Source: Succinispira mobilis DSM 6222 (lineage in GTDB: Bacteria > Bacillota > Negativicutes > Acidaminococcales > Succinispiraceae). Taken from it: a stretch of 64,000 nt of DNA. A program made the position numbers and the translations under genes. Every line of letters starts with the position of its first letter. The stretch's first letter is position 1. The notes under the pieces are model-generated. The model was not told the DNA's origin. It saw only the letters and a program-made list of their open reading frames with translations, and ran no database searches. Positions 34,905 through 45,495 of this stretch are shown one piece after another. The stretch spans positions 1,577,351-1,641,350 of the forward strand of contig NZ_KB913028.1 in assembly GCF_000384135.1 (NCBI RefSeq), given 5' to 3'.

Positions 34905-35354
34905 CTAATAGTTTTTTTTACTGTCTAATAAAATTGTAACTGGTCCATGATTTTTTATATCTACTAACATTTCTGCCTGAAATTGTCCACCAAAAGTTTT
35001 TATCTGCTGTTGCATGCATAATTCAATAAAATCATTGTATAAACTTAGAGCAATTTCTGGTTTTGCAGCATTATCGAAACTTGGCCTGCGACCTTTTCTA
35101 CAGTCTGCTAGTAAGGTGAATTGTGATACCACAAGTAATTCACCCTGTATATCTTTTAAAGACAAATTCATTTTATAATTTTGATCTTCAAAAATTCTTA
35201 AATTAACTATTTTTTCGACTAAATATTTAACATCCACAATGCTATCCATGCTTTCTACACCAAGAAAAACCAATAGACCTGCTCCTATACTCGAAATTTC
35301 TTGACCTTCAACTTTAACGCTAGCACTCTGAACTCTTTGTAATACTGCTTTCAA
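34905..35354 (-). CDS. dtd: D-aminoacyl-tRNA deacylase
   Basis: A 149-residue proofreading enzyme that removes D-amino acids (and glycine) from tRNA. The two signature motifs are [17 protein letters not shown] (about 79-95) and [11 protein letters not shown] (about 135), the latter with the cross-subunit Gly-Pro pair. It starts on TTG 35354 after CAGGGGG. It lies four bases after the relA/spoT gene, the usual relA-dtd order in Firmicutes. Length and motifs are complete. Confidence 0.95.
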   Translation of the reverse strand: MKAVLQRVQSASVKVEGQEISSIGAGLLVFLGVESMDSIVDVKYLVEKIVNLRIFEDQNYKMNLSLKDIQGELLVVSQFTLLADCRKGRRPSFDNAAKPEIALSLYNDFIELCMQQQIKTFGGQFQAEMLVDIKNHGPVTILLDSKKNY

Positions 35355-35358
35355 TAAT

Positions 35359-37584
35359 CTAACCCCCTGATGTTAAATACCTATACACACTATAAACATT
35401 TTTAACTCTTCTCATTTTTGCCATTATATATTCCAAATGATCTAAGCTACTTACCTCTAAACCTAATGTTATAGTGGCACTTTTATTTTTTTCGTCAACT
35501 TTTGCGGTGACAGAAGTTATGCTAACCTTAGATTCCGAGGCAACCATCATTATATTGGCCATAACACCTGTATTATTATTAGAATTAATTTGAATTGCTA
35601 CCCTATATTTACTATCTGATGTACCAATATCCCAAGCAACTTCAATAAGTCTTTCATATTCATCTGGATTATTAGCAATATTTTTACAATCAATAATGTG
35701 TACTGACACACCGCGGCCTCTAGTTATATAACCTACAATTTGATCCCCCGGTACAGGATTACAACATTTAGCTAGTCGCACTAATAAACCAGACTCACCT
35801 TTAACCAAAATCCCCTTGCCCTTACCAACTTTTTCACTGCTACCTTTTGTCTTTAATTCTGCAAGCATTTTAGACATATCACCGTTTGTAGTTGCTTTTT
35901 CTTCTTGTTTATATAATTCAATTAACCTAGTCATTACTGCTTGAACAGTAACGCCGCCATAACCTAAAGCTGCCAAAAGATTGTCATCTCCTGCCACAGT
36001 TATTTTCTGCGCTACACTTTTTAATCTATCTGGTTTCAGAAAACTTTTACTGTCATAACCTAAACGCTTAACTTCACGTTCTAATAATTCTTTTCCTTTA
36101 GCAATATTATCATCTCGGCATTCACGCTTAAACCACTGCCTTATTTTGTTTTTACTTTCTGATGCACGGGCAATATTTAACCAGTCTCTACTCGGTCCAT
36201 TAGCTTGTTTAGACGTTATAATTTCTACAATATCGCCATTAGAAAGCTTATATTCCAAGGGAACTATTCTTCCATTTACTTTAGCTCCAATACACCGATT
36301 ACCGACATCTGTGTGAATGCGATAAGCAAAATCAATAGGAACTGAACCCATTGGCAAATCAATAACATCACCGCGCGGTGTAAAAACAAAAACCTCATCG
36401 GCAAAAACGTCTAGTTTTACAGAATCCACAAATTCTCTTGGATCTTTCATATCTTGATGCCACTCTAGTAGCTGCCTAAGCCAGGAAAGTTTTTCATCAA
36501 ACCCAGAATTTCCACCTTTACTTTCCTTATAACGCCAATGTGCGGCAATTCCATATTCTGATATTCTATGCATTTCAAAAGTTCTTATTTGAATTTCCAG
36601 TGGTTGTCCGAAAGAGGTCATTACTGTAGTATGCAGAGACTGATACATATTAGATTTAGGCACAGCAACATAATCTTTGAATCTCCCTGGAATAGGGCGC
36701 CATAGAGAATGTACTACCCCTATTGCTCCATAGCAATCCTTTACAGTATTAACCAATACTCTTATTGCCAGCAAATCAAAAATTTCATTTAGTTCCTTAT
36801 GACTTTTTAGCATTTTTTTGTGTATACTAAAAAAATTTTTAGGTCGTCCTTGAATTTCACACTCAACCCCGACTGCTAACAGTGCTTCTTTTAATTCTTT
36901 TACGGAATTAGCTATAAGCTCCTCACGTTCTCTTCTTTTCTGCTTAACCTGTTCTACAAGATCATAGTATTTTTCCGGTTCCATATATCTAAAAGACAAA
37001 TCTTCTAATTCCCATTTTATACTATAAATTCCTAAACGATGTGCTAATGGCGCAAAAATCTCTAATGTTTCTTTGGAAATACTCCTTTGTTTCATGGGAT
37101 TCATAAACTTCAAGGTTCGCATATTATGCAAACGATCCGCAAGTTTTATCAATACTACCCTTATATCCTTAGCCATCGCCAAAAACATTTTTCTGTAGTT
37201 TTCCATCTGTTGCTCTTCTTTAGAAATATACTCAATTTTGTTTAACTTAGTTACTCCATCAACCAACATAGCAACAGTATTACCGAATAATTCTTTAATA
37301 TTGTCAATAGCCACAGGAGTATCTTCTACAACATCATGCAAAAAAGCTGCTGCGATAGTTTCTTCATCTAATTGCAAATCTGCTAAAATTTTACATACTC
37401 CTAATGGATGAGTTATATACTCTTCACCAGAAACTCGTTTTTGACCTTGATGCGATTTTTCGGCAAAAAAATAGGCCTTTTTGGCAAACTCAAATTGTTG
37501 TTCCCCTAAATATGATTTTAGCAATGTAAATAATTCATCTTTAATTGTTTCTGGCACCACTTTTTTCTCAGCTTCTTCGCCCAT
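35359..37584 (-). CDS. relA: Bifunctional (p)ppGpp synthetase/hydrolase RelA/SpoT
   Basis: A Rel-type protein of about 741 residues that makes and degrades (p)ppGpp. The order is an HD hydrolase domain (HDVVEDT near 83; [10 protein letters not shown] near 152), a synthetase domain ([15 protein letters not shown] near 318), a TGS domain ([17 protein letters not shown] near 400), a helical/zinc-finger region ([20 protein letters not shown] near 640) and an ACT domain. The HD pair and synthetase loop look intact, so both activities are likely. ATG 37584 has AAGGAG nine bases upstream and is preferred over a start 24 bases earlier. Confidence 0.96.
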   Translation of the reverse strand: MGEEAEKKVVPETIKDELFTLLKSYLGEQQFEFAKKAYFFAEKSHQGQKRVSGEEYITHPLGVCKILADLQLDEETIAAAFLHDVVEDTPVAIDNIKELFGNTVAMLVDGVTKLNKIEYISKEEQQMENYRKMFLAMAKDIRVVLIKLADRLHNMRTLKFMNPMKQRSISKETLEIFAPLAHRLGIYSIKWELEDLSFRYMEPEKYYDLVEQVKQKRREREELIANSVKELKEALLAVGVECEIQGRPKNFFSIHKKMLKSHKELNEIFDLLAIRVLVNTVKDCYGAIGVVHSLWRPIPGRFKDYVAVPKSNMYQSLHTTVMTSFGQPLEIQIRTFEMHRISEYGIAAHWRYKESKGGNSGFDEKLSWLRQLLEWHQDMKDPREFVDSVKLDVFADEVFVFTPRGDVIDLPMGSVPIDFAYRIHTDVGNRCIGAKVNGRIVPLEYKLSNGDIVEIITSKQANGPSRDWLNIARASESKNKIRQWFKRECRDDNIAKGKELLEREVKRLGYDSKSFLKPDRLKSVAQKITVAGDDNLLAALGYGGVTVQAVMTRLIELYKQEEKATTNGDMSKMLAELKTKGSSEKVGKGKGILVKGESGLLVRLAKCCNPVPGDQIVGYITRGRGVSVHIIDCKNIANNPDEYERLIEVAWDIGTSDSKYRVAIQINSNNNTGVMANIMMVASESKVSITSVTAKVDEKNKSATITLGLEVSSLDHLEYIMAKMRRVKNVYSVYRYLTSGG

Positions 37585-37615
37585 AAATCTATTCTCCTTC
37601 AATTCCACACAATTG

Positions 37616-39922
37616 CTAAAACAAATCCGAAATATTAGTTGCCTTTAGTTTTTGCAAAAACTCCTGTTTTAATTTATTATCAATATGTCGTTTTTGGAAA
37701 ATCTTAGAATTATTCAGTTCTTTCTTTTCTTTTTCACAACTATTTTTCAAACTAAAACAATCTCCACTACACTCTAGTAAATTTATTTCTTGCAAGATAG
37801 ACAAATAATCAAAATCAAATTCTTGAAACCAGTTTTTGTTTTGCAAAACACTTAATAGTATTCTATCAGAAAGCTGTAGTTCTTGTCTTAATAATATAAA
37901 AAATTTTTTCATTTTTTCACGATCTATATATTCTTCTTCTAGTCGTAACAAAGCTTTATCAATTTCAACAAAAGAAAAACCTAATATAATTTCTAATTCT
38001 AAGCACTTGCTTATTTTTTTTTGAAAATTCTCCCATTCTTCTTTTAGAGGTAGATCTAGGATAAGCAATTTTTTATAAAAACAATCATACTTAGTTAAAT
38101 CAGTTATGACATTATCAAACTTTGTCAACGTTAAAGCTTTTTTACTATATATACAGGTTGTTTCTTGCTCGCTTTCATTTACTAGTTCGTTCAAATCAAA
38201 TTTCTCCATTCTCAAATCTATCCAAGAAACCTGCTTTTTTAAATCTTTTATGGTAATTTGAATTGGGTCTATCCAATCTGTAATACTTAAATTAAACACC
38301 ATATTAACACTGTCATTTACTTGTAACCACGAAAATTTTCTTGCTTCTCTCCAAAAAACAGCATTTTTAAATATCGAGTTTTTAACAAAACTTAAGTTTA
38401 TACTCTTGCCATCTTGAAATGATCTTTTATTTAATAGTTTTAATCCATATATTGCAAAGCTAGGTTTGGGATTCCCCTCACCAAAAGGCTCTAATTTTTC
38501 TAGTTCGTCCATAACTTGCTTCGTCAGTTCCGAAAAATCAGAGACTAGTGCATCGATTTTTACAGTTGGTACAAAGTCTCCTTGCAACAAAGTATTCTGT
38601 ACATAAGTTTCGAATCGTTCTGAAAAAGCTGGCAAATCCTTCTCCCTTAGACTTAATCCAGCGGCTTGATGATGTCCCCCAAAATTTAAAAACAACTCTT
38701 TCATACTGGCTAAAGCCTTATGGAGATCTAGAGCCCTAATACTTCTCCCCGATCCTTTAGCAATACCCTGCTCGTCTACACTAAAAATAATTGTTGGTAA
38801 ATAATATTTTTCTACTAACCTCGAGGCCACAATTCCAATAACACCCGCATTCCAATTTTTACCAGCTAATACAATCGTTTTCTCAGGTGGTTTTTCTGCT
38901 AGCATTTTTAAAGCTTCATCCAAAATTTCTTGCTCAATATTTTGTCTTAATTCATTTTCATTATTAAGAAATTCTGCAATTTCTTTCGCTTCATGTTCTT
39001 TATCAGTTGTCAATAATTTTACTGCCAACTGTGCATTTCCTAATCTTCCAGCTGCATTTAACCTCGGGGCCAAAATAAATCCAATTTTTCCCGCATCTAT
39101 TTTTTTCCCTGCCAATTTACTAACAATAATTAACTCTTTCAAACCCAAAATATTAGTAGTTCCTAAAGCTTTCAATCCTTGTTTAACTAAAACACGATTT
39201 TCATCTTGTAATTCCACAATATCTGCCACTGTAGCTAATGCTACTAATTCTAGCAAGTCATTATAATAAACTTCAAAATCATTTTTTTCTATTTGCCAAA
39301 TTGCCTGACAAAGTTTATAAGCTACACCTACCCCAGCTAACTTTTTAAATGGGTATTTACAATCAAGCTTTGCAGGATTAATTATAGCAAATGCTTCTGG
39401 TAATTTTTCCGGTGGTTGATGATGATCTGTAATAATAACATCAATTTTTTCTTTAATTTTTTCTATTTCAAAATAATTACTGATTCCACAATCAACTGTT
39501 ACAATTAATTTTGCTCCTAATGAGCAGATGTTTTCTAGTGCCGTTATATTTAGCCCATAGCCTTCTGTTTTTCTATCGGGGATATAATAACTTATATCTT
39601 TCGCTCCCAAGTTTCTTAAAAAGCGATACATTAAGGCTGTCGAACAAATTCCGTCTACATCATAATCTCCATAAATCACTATTTTTTCGTTTATTTCTAT
39701 CGCTTTTAAAATTCGCTTTGCCGCTTTTTCACAATCAGTCAATAGTAACGGACTGTAGTACCTAGTTTGATCTTGCAAAAATTCCTCTATTGCTTCTAAA
39801 CTAGTGACACCACGATTAACAAGAATCTGAGCTGTTAACGTTGATATCCCCGCAGCCTTAGCTATTTCCAAAACTTCATTTTTTTTATTTTTCTCTACTA
39901 CTATCCATTTTTTATCTTCCAA
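37616..39922 (-). CDS. recJ: Single-strand-specific exonuclease RecJ
   Basis: A 768-residue 5'-3' ssDNA exonuclease used in recombination and mismatch repair. DHH-domain motifs are IYGDYDVDGICSTALMYR (about 80-97), IVTVDCGIS, ITDHHQPP (about 157) and GVGVAYKLCQ. The DHHA1 domain has NWNAGVIGIVASRL and FGGHHQAAGLSLR (about 428), followed by an OB-like domain and a C-terminal extension of about 200 residues with low similarity, as in many Firmicutes. It starts on TTG 39922 with GAGGGA upstream. Confidence 0.95.
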   Translation of the reverse strand: MEDKKWIVVEKNKKNEVLEIAKAAGISTLTAQILVNRGVTSLEAIEEFLQDQTRYYSPLLLTDCEKAAKRILKAIEINEKIVIYGDYDVDGICSTALMYRFLRNLGAKDISYYIPDRKTEGYGLNITALENICSLGAKLIVTVDCGISNYFEIEKIKEKIDVIITDHHQPPEKLPEAFAIINPAKLDCKYPFKKLAGVGVAYKLCQAIWQIEKNDFEVYYNDLLELVALATVADIVELQDENRVLVKQGLKALGTTNILGLKELIIVSKLAGKKIDAGKIGFILAPRLNAAGRLGNAQLAVKLLTTDKEHEAKEIAEFLNNENELRQNIEQEILDEALKMLAEKPPEKTIVLAGKNWNAGVIGIVASRLVEKYYLPTIIFSVDEQGIAKGSGRSIRALDLHKALASMKELFLNFGGHHQAAGLSLREKDLPAFSERFETYVQNTLLQGDFVPTVKIDALVSDFSELTKQVMDELEKLEPFGEGNPKPSFAIYGLKLLNKRSFQDGKSINLSFVKNSIFKNAVFWREARKFSWLQVNDSVNMVFNLSITDWIDPIQITIKDLKKQVSWIDLRMEKFDLNELVNESEQETTCIYSKKALTLTKFDNVITDLTKYDCFYKKLLILDLPLKEEWENFQKKISKCLELEIILGFSFVEIDKALLRLEEEYIDREKMKKFFILLRQELQLSDRILLSVLQNKNWFQEFDFDYLSILQEINLLECSGDCFSLKNSCEKEKKELNNSKIFQKRHIDNKLKQEFLQKLKATNISDLF

Positions 39923-39992
39923 TCGAATTCCCTCATTTGCAAAATCAAATGCCTTAATTATACCATAAAATCAAGGTTTATTTGCAATTTAC

Positions 39993-40313
39993 TCAAACCT
40001 CATCCTCTTTAATTACTGCTTCACCAGTTGTAGCGTTTTTTGTATTAATCTGAGCTTCTAATAAAATTATTTTTTCTTGCAATTCATTTATTTCTCGTTC
40101 TTGCTTGCGTAGTTGCCAAAAGTTTTTCAACTTAAAATACATTGTAAATAACATTGCCACCAAAAATCCTAAACAAATACTACCTAAAATCACTAACACC
40201 AAGGACGTTTCGAATTCCCAAAAAAACATTCGCACCCAAACCGCAACCGCATTTTGAATTGCAAATGCCGCTGCCAAAAAACTAATTAACATTGCTAAAA
40301 TTATATATATCAT
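39993..40313 (-). CDS. LapA-domain (DUF1049) membrane protein
   Basis: A protein of about 106 residues with two membrane helices (MIYIILAMLISFLAAAFAIQ and LVILGSICLGFLVAMLF) and a C-terminal coiled coil (about 65-95), matching the LapA domain. In E. coli LapA takes part in LPS regulation with LapB; here no LapB neighbour is seen and the link to LPS is only family-based. ATG 40313 has GAGGTGA at good spacing. A GTG start nine bases earlier would fall in that ribosome site. Confidence 0.82.
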   Translation of the reverse strand: MIYIILAMLISFLAAAFAIQNAVAVWVRMFFWEFETSLVLVILGSICLGFLVAMLFTMYFKLKNFWQLRKQEREINELQEKIILLEAQINTKNATTGEAVIKEDEV

Positions 40314-40329
40314 TAGCCTCACCTCAACA

Positions 40330-40872
40330 TTATTTTAACGCATAATATACTAATTGCATAGCAACCAATAACTCGCCGCGCTCATCTACATTTACAGAAT
40401 GTAACTTTATATTCATAATCCCTTGTGTTTGAGTGATTTTTAGCCAATTTAGCCAAGAAAAATAAGAACCCCGTGCTTTACATTCCGTGATATATTCGCC
40501 TTTTTCTTCAATTTGATAAACAGGATTAAGACTCTCGACTTGTAAATTTTCTTTTTTCAAAGAATTATTAATTTCAGTAATAATTTGCACTTGATCTAAC
40601 TCATTGGGTAAAATTGTTTCTAGCATTGCTAATTTTTCGCGTTCTGCTTTTATTAAATCTTCATATGCGGCTTTTGAGATATTATATACCTGTAAGTTGT
40701 TATATTTATCTATATAAGCCATTTTTTCAATCTGACACAAACGATTTTCTTCTTGAATTGGTTCAACAATAAATTTTCCAAATATAAGTGTAAACAAACA
40801 ACTCGCTAAAAGCATATAAGCGAGTCTATTTTTTTCTATCATTTTTTCCCATATTTGTCTTAGATTTTTCAT
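40330..40872 (-). CDS. PilO-like type IV pilus assembly protein
   Basis: A 180-residue protein with a short cytoplasmic start, one membrane helix (about 17-36), a coiled-coil segment (about 38-90) and a small C-terminal alpha/beta domain, the layout of PilO. No strong motif is visible, so the call rests on topology, size and position after the pilM-pilN fusion. It starts on ATG 40872 with GGGAGTGAG upstream and overlaps the end of the fusion gene by 47 bases. Confidence 0.72.
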   Translation of the reverse strand: MKNLRQIWEKMIEKNRLAYMLLASCLFTLIFGKFIVEPIQEENRLCQIEKMAYIDKYNNLQVYNISKAAYEDLIKAEREKLAMLETILPNELDQVQIITEINNSLKKENLQVESLNPVYQIEEKGEYITECKARGSYFSWLNWLKITQTQGIMNIKLHSVNVDERGELLVAMQLVYYALK

Positions 40873-42394
40873 TTCTCACTCCCGTAAAAATAAATTTAAT
40901 TTTTGCTTGAATTACTTGATTTTGTTCAATTGATTGTATTTTTGTTTTTTTAGTAACATTTTCTTTCTCTAGATTTCCGAGATAATTACTTAAAATAGCA
41001 ATATCTGGTGCTTCTATCGTCAATAAATACTGATTATCAGTGTCTTGAACCAAAGAAATAATTTTTACCGTATCCGGGGTAAAATACCCCAAGTGTAAAA
41101 AAATTTTATACCAATCATTTCGTTTATCAACGTGTTTTTCAATTATCTCCGCTCTTTGCTCATAATTTTTCTTTACAGTAGCCAAAGTTTGAGCACGTTT
41201 TTCCCATATCCCTACTTCTAGTTGAGTCTCTGTTATTTTCTTGAATTCCTCATAATTTTTATGCCGCTCCCAGCAACTACAAAAAGTCGCAAATACACAA
41301 ACTAATAAAGTTACTATAATCACGCCTTTTTCCAACCAAGACAATGGTAATTTATTAACGGGAATTAAATTAAACCGCTCAATTTTACTAGTTTCTGAGA
41401 CTAACGACAAAGAACAGTTAAATTGATTTTCTAAAATGCTTTTTTCGCATAATTCATCTTGCTCTATCATTTCAATTTTTTCCCAAGGATTTAGGAGCGT
41501 TATTTTTAACCCTGTCTGTTTCTCTAAAACTTCTTCTTCAACTATTAATTTTGCTAGCTCGCCATAAACAGTAATTTCAGTAAGCGAAGTTCTATCAACT
41601 TCTTTCGCTACCAACTCTAGTAAGCTACATATTTCTTGTGCTAGTTGTTTTGCCAAAAACAACTTATCGAATGGAGCACCTTCTCTTTCAAACCCTTTGT
41701 TAACGAAAAATTCACTTCCAGTTCTACTATTCATATCCGCTGTTATGGTCACGCTCTTTTGTTCTAAGGGCAGAGAATCTTTAATAATCGAAATCGTAAA
41801 TTCACAAGTATTAATCTCCAATAAAACAAAGTCTTTCTTTTCACTGGAGATTAAACTAATTACTGCAAAAATATCTATTATTACTAAGTGTAATTCCAAT
41901 TTAGCAGATTTTACACTTTGCCTTAACTTGTCTACTATATTTTTTTCTACCGCCCAAAAAAGTACTTTTTTTTGTTCTTCATCTTCTGTTACTTTTTCAT
42001 CGAGCACCAAATAATCGTAATAATAATTATCTATTGTTTTAGGTAAATATTCTACTAAATCCCATTTAATCGCTGCCTTAAGCTCTTGATTATTTAACTT
42101 TGGAAAAACAAGTTTATGGAAAATACTTTCTCGACAACTGATGCTTATATATATTTTTTGTTTTTTGCTAGGTATTTTTTTTAACTGTTTCTGCAAAATT
42201 TCTATCCATAAATCCAAAATTATTTCGTTTTTATCTACCTTGTTATTCTTCATAACAGGTATTATCTGATAATTTTGTACAGCAATCTTTTCGTCCTTTG
42301 TTATCGTTAGATTAATGATTTTAACAGAGACTTCATTTAATTCAATAGCTGTAATAGTTTTTGGGACCCTAAAAATATTTTTAACAAAAAACAT
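40826..42394 (-). CDS. PilM-PilN fusion, type IV pilus assembly platform
   Basis: A protein of about 522 residues. Residues about 8-330 are PilM-like (actin-fold ATPase relative), with TAIELNEVSVKIINLTI, ELKAAIKWDLVEYLPKTID, FVLLEINTCEFTISI and NRTSLTEITVYGE-type strands. Residues about 345-510 are PilN-like, with RFNLIPVNKLPLSWL just before one membrane helix (about 360-378), then a coiled coil and a ferredoxin-like domain. In most bacteria these are two genes and the short cytoplasmic tail of PilN binds PilM; here the two are covalently joined. The start is uncertain between ATG 42394 and GTG 42400. Confidence 0.85.
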   Translation of the reverse strand: MFFVKNIFRVPKTITAIELNEVSVKIINLTITKDEKIAVQNYQIIPVMKNNKVDKNEIILDLWIEILQKQLKKIPSKKQKIYISISCRESIFHKLVFPKLNNQELKAAIKWDLVEYLPKTIDNYYYDYLVLDEKVTEDEEQKKVLFWAVEKNIVDKLRQSVKSAKLELHLVIIDIFAVISLISSEKKDFVLLEINTCEFTISIIKDSLPLEQKSVTITADMNSRTGSEFFVNKGFEREGAPFDKLFLAKQLAQEICSLLELVAKEVDRTSLTEITVYGELAKLIVEEEVLEKQTGLKITLLNPWEKIEMIEQDELCEKSILENQFNCSLSLVSETSKIERFNLIPVNKLPLSWLEKGVIIVTLLVCVFATFCSCWERHKNYEEFKKITETQLEVGIWEKRAQTLATVKKNYEQRAEIIEKHVDKRNDWYKIFLHLGYFTPDTVKIISLVQDTDNQYLLTIEAPDIAILSNYLGNLEKENVTKKTKIQSIEQNQVIQAKIKFIFTGVRNEKSKTNMGKNDRKK

Positions 42395-42410
42395 TTCCAC
42401 CCGCCTTCTT

Positions 42411-43103
42411 TTAAGAAAAAATTTCTTGATAACAAACTATAATTTCTGCACCCCAATAAAAACTAATTAGGCTTGCGACAGATAAAAATGGTGCAAAAGG
42501 AATATTTTTCTTCATATTATTGACATCCCGCACTAAATAATAAACTCCTACTATGCCCGCTAGCATAAATGCTATTATTATACATAAAATAATCAAAGGA
42601 AACCCTAGCCAAAGACCTAAAATAGTATTTAAATAAACATCACCACTACCCATTCCACCTAAAAAACCAAAATAAATAAAACCCATAACTAACAATCCTA
42701 CTAGGCTACCATAAACATGAATTTCTAAAATTACCTTACTATTCAACAAATAACTTATACATAAAATAAATTCTAGCAATATACTTTCTGTATAAATCAC
42801 TTGTTTTTTTAAATCAATAATACTAATCGACATCAATCCTAAAATAAAATTTCCTAAGAGAATTTGTGCGTTATAGATTTCCTTAGTGTTGTTTAAACAT
42901 ATTTTTCCCACCACAAAAATAATAAAACCAGCAAATATTTTCAGCAATAAATTTTTTGTTATTTTATTCTTCCCCATGAAAATACTTTTTGTTTCTTGAA
43001 ATTGCATTTTTATCACTTGCTGCCAGCTAACTTCATTCATCCATCTTTCAAAACAACCTATCCAAAAAACACCTATTAATACTAGCATAATATTATCGTT
43101 CAA
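42411..43103 (-). CDS. Prepilin peptidase lacking the N-terminal methylase domain
   Basis: A 230-residue polytopic membrane aspartyl protease of the PilD/GspO type. The catalytic aspartates are Asp97 (SISIIDLKKQVIY) and Asp155 in the GxGD motif (GGMGSGDVYLN). The N-terminal cysteine-containing methyltransferase domain of classic PilD is missing, so it should cut prepilins without N-methylating them, unless another enzyme does this. It starts on TTG 43103 after GGAGGGG and lies 11 bases before the pilM-pilN gene. Confidence 0.85.
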   Translation of the reverse strand: MNDNIMLVLIGVFWIGCFERWMNEVSWQQVIKMQFQETKSIFMGKNKITKNLLLKIFAGFIIFVVGKICLNNTKEIYNAQILLGNFILGLMSISIIDLKKQVIYTESILLEFILCISYLLNSKVILEIHVYGSLVGLLVMGFIYFGFLGGMGSGDVYLNTILGLWLGFPLIILCIIIAFMLAGIVGVYYLVRDVNNMKKNIPFAPFLSVASLISFYWGAEIIVCYQEIFS

Positions 43104-43122
43104 TATTTTCCCCTCCCTAAAA

Positions 43123-44172
43123 TTACAAGCCCAAGAGATTTTTCAATAATTCTGGTTTATCAGTTCGCGACAAAACCTCCATTAAATCTACTTTATTCTG
43201 TTCATACAGTTTCTGCAATGATTTTTCCATACTATGCATTCCTTCCGTAGTAGTTGTTTGAATAAAAGAATTAATTTGCTCCACCTTTCCCGACCTTATT
43301 AGATTTTTAATTGCGGTGTTTATAATAACCATTTCTGTTGCTAAGATCAGCCTCCCCTCTTTTCCTTTGAAAAGTTTTTGTGCTACAATTGCCGATAAAA
43401 CAAGTGATAATTGCAGTTTTATTTGTGCTTGCTGGGCACTTGGAAAAATATCAATAATACGATTAATTGTTTGCGGAGCATCATTAGTGTGTAAGCTAGT
43501 CAAAACTAAATGCCCTGTTTCAGCGGCCATAAGGGCTGTTTTTATTGTCTCTAAATCACGTAATTCCCCAACCAAAATCACATCCGGATCTTCTCTCAAA
43601 GCTGCTTTTAAGCCGCTAGCAAATGTTTTCGTATCTACATATACTTCTCTTTGAGAGACCAAACTATTTTTGTTTCTATGTATATACTCTATTGGATCTT
43701 CTAATGTAATAATGTGTTTCTTACAATTTACGTTTATGAAGTCTATAATTGCAGCTAGTGTTGTACTTTTCCCTGAACTAGTAGGACCAGTTACTACTAT
43801 CAATCCTTTCTCATTTAAAGATATTTTTTCTAAAATTAATGGCAAGCCTAATTCTCTAAAATTAGGTATATGCTTATGCAAAAGTCTAATTGCTAATGCA
43901 AGACTACTATGATTTTTGTACATATTTATTCTCAAACGAATATTTTCTTGTGATTCCCACGAGAAGTCAACTTCTCCATTTTTCTCTAAAATCTTTTTTT
44001 TAGCTTCATCAAGTAATTGTGAACAAATCTCCTTGAAATATTGTTCCCCAACAATCTCTTCCTTTAAAAATACAATCTCACCTAAAATTCTTAAAGTCAA
44101 AGGAGCATTGGCCATAATATGTATATCTGAAGCTTGATGTTCGCGAGCTATTTCGATCAATCTATTCATCAT
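43123..44172 (-). CDS. pilT: Pilus retraction ATPase PilT
   Basis: A 349-residue secretion-type hexameric ATPase that depolymerises type IV pili. It has HQASDIHIMANAPLTLRI at the N-terminus, Walker A GPTSSGKSTTLA (about 129-140), the Asp box, Walker B ALREDPDVILVGELRD (about 190-205) and the His box AAETGHLVLTSLHTND. The length matches PilT and not PilB. A second ATG lies directly after the first. It sits between pilB and the prepilin peptidase in the same operon. Confidence 0.92.
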   Translation of the reverse strand: MMNRLIEIAREHQASDIHIMANAPLTLRILGEIVFLKEEIVGEQYFKEICSQLLDEAKKKILEKNGEVDFSWESQENIRLRINMYKNHSSLALAIRLLHKHIPNFRELGLPLILEKISLNEKGLIVVTGPTSSGKSTTLAAIIDFINVNCKKHIITLEDPIEYIHRNKNSLVSQREVYVDTKTFASGLKAALREDPDVILVGELRDLETIKTALMAAETGHLVLTSLHTNDAPQTINRIIDIFPSAQQAQIKLQLSLVLSAIVAQKLFKGKEGRLILATEMVIINTAIKNLIRSGKVEQINSFIQTTTTEGMHSMEKSLQKLYEQNKVDLMEVLSRTDKPELLKNLLGL

Positions 44173-44179
44173 TAATCAC

Positions 44180-45397
44180 CTAATCTATTATATTGTAAGC
44201 AACTCTCTGTAGTTCTGCAAAAGTTGTTTGTCCTGTTAATACCTTTTTAATTCCATCCTGTAATAATTCACAGTACTCATTTTTTTTAATAAGCTCATCT
44301 AATTCAGCTTTACTTTTACCTTGAACAATTGCTTCTCTTAAATCTGGGGTAATTTTTAAAACTTCTTGAATAGCTAGTCTACCTGAATAGCCTGTAAAAT
44401 TACAATCAATGCACCCAGACCCTTTTAGTAAATTTATATCTTCAAAGTTTTTCAACTGTGAACCTCTTAGGTCGATAATTGATTGCAATTCAAGTTTACT
44501 TGGATAGTAGCGCGTTGCACATTGCGGACAAACTTTTCTCACTAACCTTTGAGACACAACTCCAATTAAAGAAGCAGCCAACAAATAATTTTCAATACCC
44601 ATATCTGCAAGTCGTGGAATAGCTCCTAACGCATTATTAGTATGTAAAGTACTCAACACTAAATGTCCAGTAAGTGCAGCTCTTACAGCTATACTAGCCG
44701 TTTCTGTATCTCTTATTTCCCCAACTAAAATTATATCTGGATCCTGTCGCAAAATTCCTCTCAGTCCATTTGCAAAGTCTAGACCAGCCTTTTGATTAAC
44801 TTGAACTTGATTAATGTTAGGCAAATAGTATTCTACTGGATCTTCAATTGTAACTATATTTTTATCGATAGTATTTATTTCTGAAAGCGCCGAATATAAA
44901 GTTGTAGTTTTCCCCGATCCAGTAGGCCCTGTAAGCAAAATCATTCCATAAGAATTACTATATAATTCCTTAAATATAAGTTTATTGCAAGTACTTAAAG
45001 CCAAGCTTTCAATGTCTAAAGGCTGCTTTTGTTGATCTAGTAGTCTTAAAACAACTTTTTCTCCCATTATTGTCGGTAATGTAGCAACTCTGATATCTAA
45101 GTTGGGCTTATCTTTAAGTTTCAATCTACCATCTTGTGGCAATCTTTTTTCAGCTATATCTAAATTAGACATAATTTTAATGTGGGAAACAAGTTGCGCT
45201 TGCAAATTCAAAGGCAAACAAATTATTTCTTTTAAAATTCCATCCAAACGATATCGCACCCGCAAATTATTTGTAGTACTTTCTAAATGGATATCACTGG
45301 CCGCTAGATTAACAGCTTTTGTTATTATTTGTTCAAATAAATCTACTACTGAAGTGATTCCCGTAGAACCTAAATCCTCTTTTATCAAAATAATCAT
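44180..45397 (-). CDS. pilB: Short PilB/GspE-type pilus assembly ATPase
   Basis: A 405-residue assembly ATPase. Visible are AASDIHLESTTNNLRVRYR (about 32-50), Walker A GPTGSGKTTTLYSAL (Lys163), Walker B ILRQDPDIILVGEIRD, the His box TGHLVLSTLHTNN and the tetracysteine zinc motif (CPQCATRY and, later, GCIDC), which marks assembly ATPases. The usual N-terminal T2SSE/MshEN domain of about 150 residues is absent, so the protein is shorter than classic PilB. It is the first gene of the minus-strand pilus operon. The ribosome site (AGAAAAGAAG) is poor. Confidence 0.9.
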   Translation of the reverse strand: MIILIKEDLGSTGITSVVDLFEQIITKAVNLAASDIHLESTTNNLRVRYRLDGILKEIICLPLNLQAQLVSHIKIMSNLDIAEKRLPQDGRLKLKDKPNLDIRVATLPTIMGEKVVLRLLDQQKQPLDIESLALSTCNKLIFKELYSNSYGMILLTGPTGSGKTTTLYSALSEINTIDKNIVTIEDPVEYYLPNINQVQVNQKAGLDFANGLRGILRQDPDIILVGEIRDTETASIAVRAALTGHLVLSTLHTNNALGAIPRLADMGIENYLLAASLIGVVSQRLVRKVCPQCATRYYPSKLELQSIIDLRGSQLKNFEDINLLKGSGCIDCNFTGYSGRLAIQEVLKITPDLREAIVQGKSKAELDELIKKNEYCELLQDGIKKVLTGQTTFAELQRVAYNIID

Positions 45398-45426
45398 CTT
45401 CTTTTCTATTTTTTCACAAAAAAAAC

Positions 45427-45455
45427 TGAAAATATTGTATAATTAACTATATAAT
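45427..45455 (+). promoter_or_regulatory. Possible promoter of the pilP-secretin pair
   Basis: TGAAAA (45427-45432), a 17-base spacer and TATAAT (45450-45455). A second TATAAT lies at 45438-45443. The 98-base divergent region must serve both pilus operons. Confidence 0.4.
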
Positions 45456-45495
45456 ATTTTCATTATTTTTACAAATTTATTTGGAAGTGATGTAA

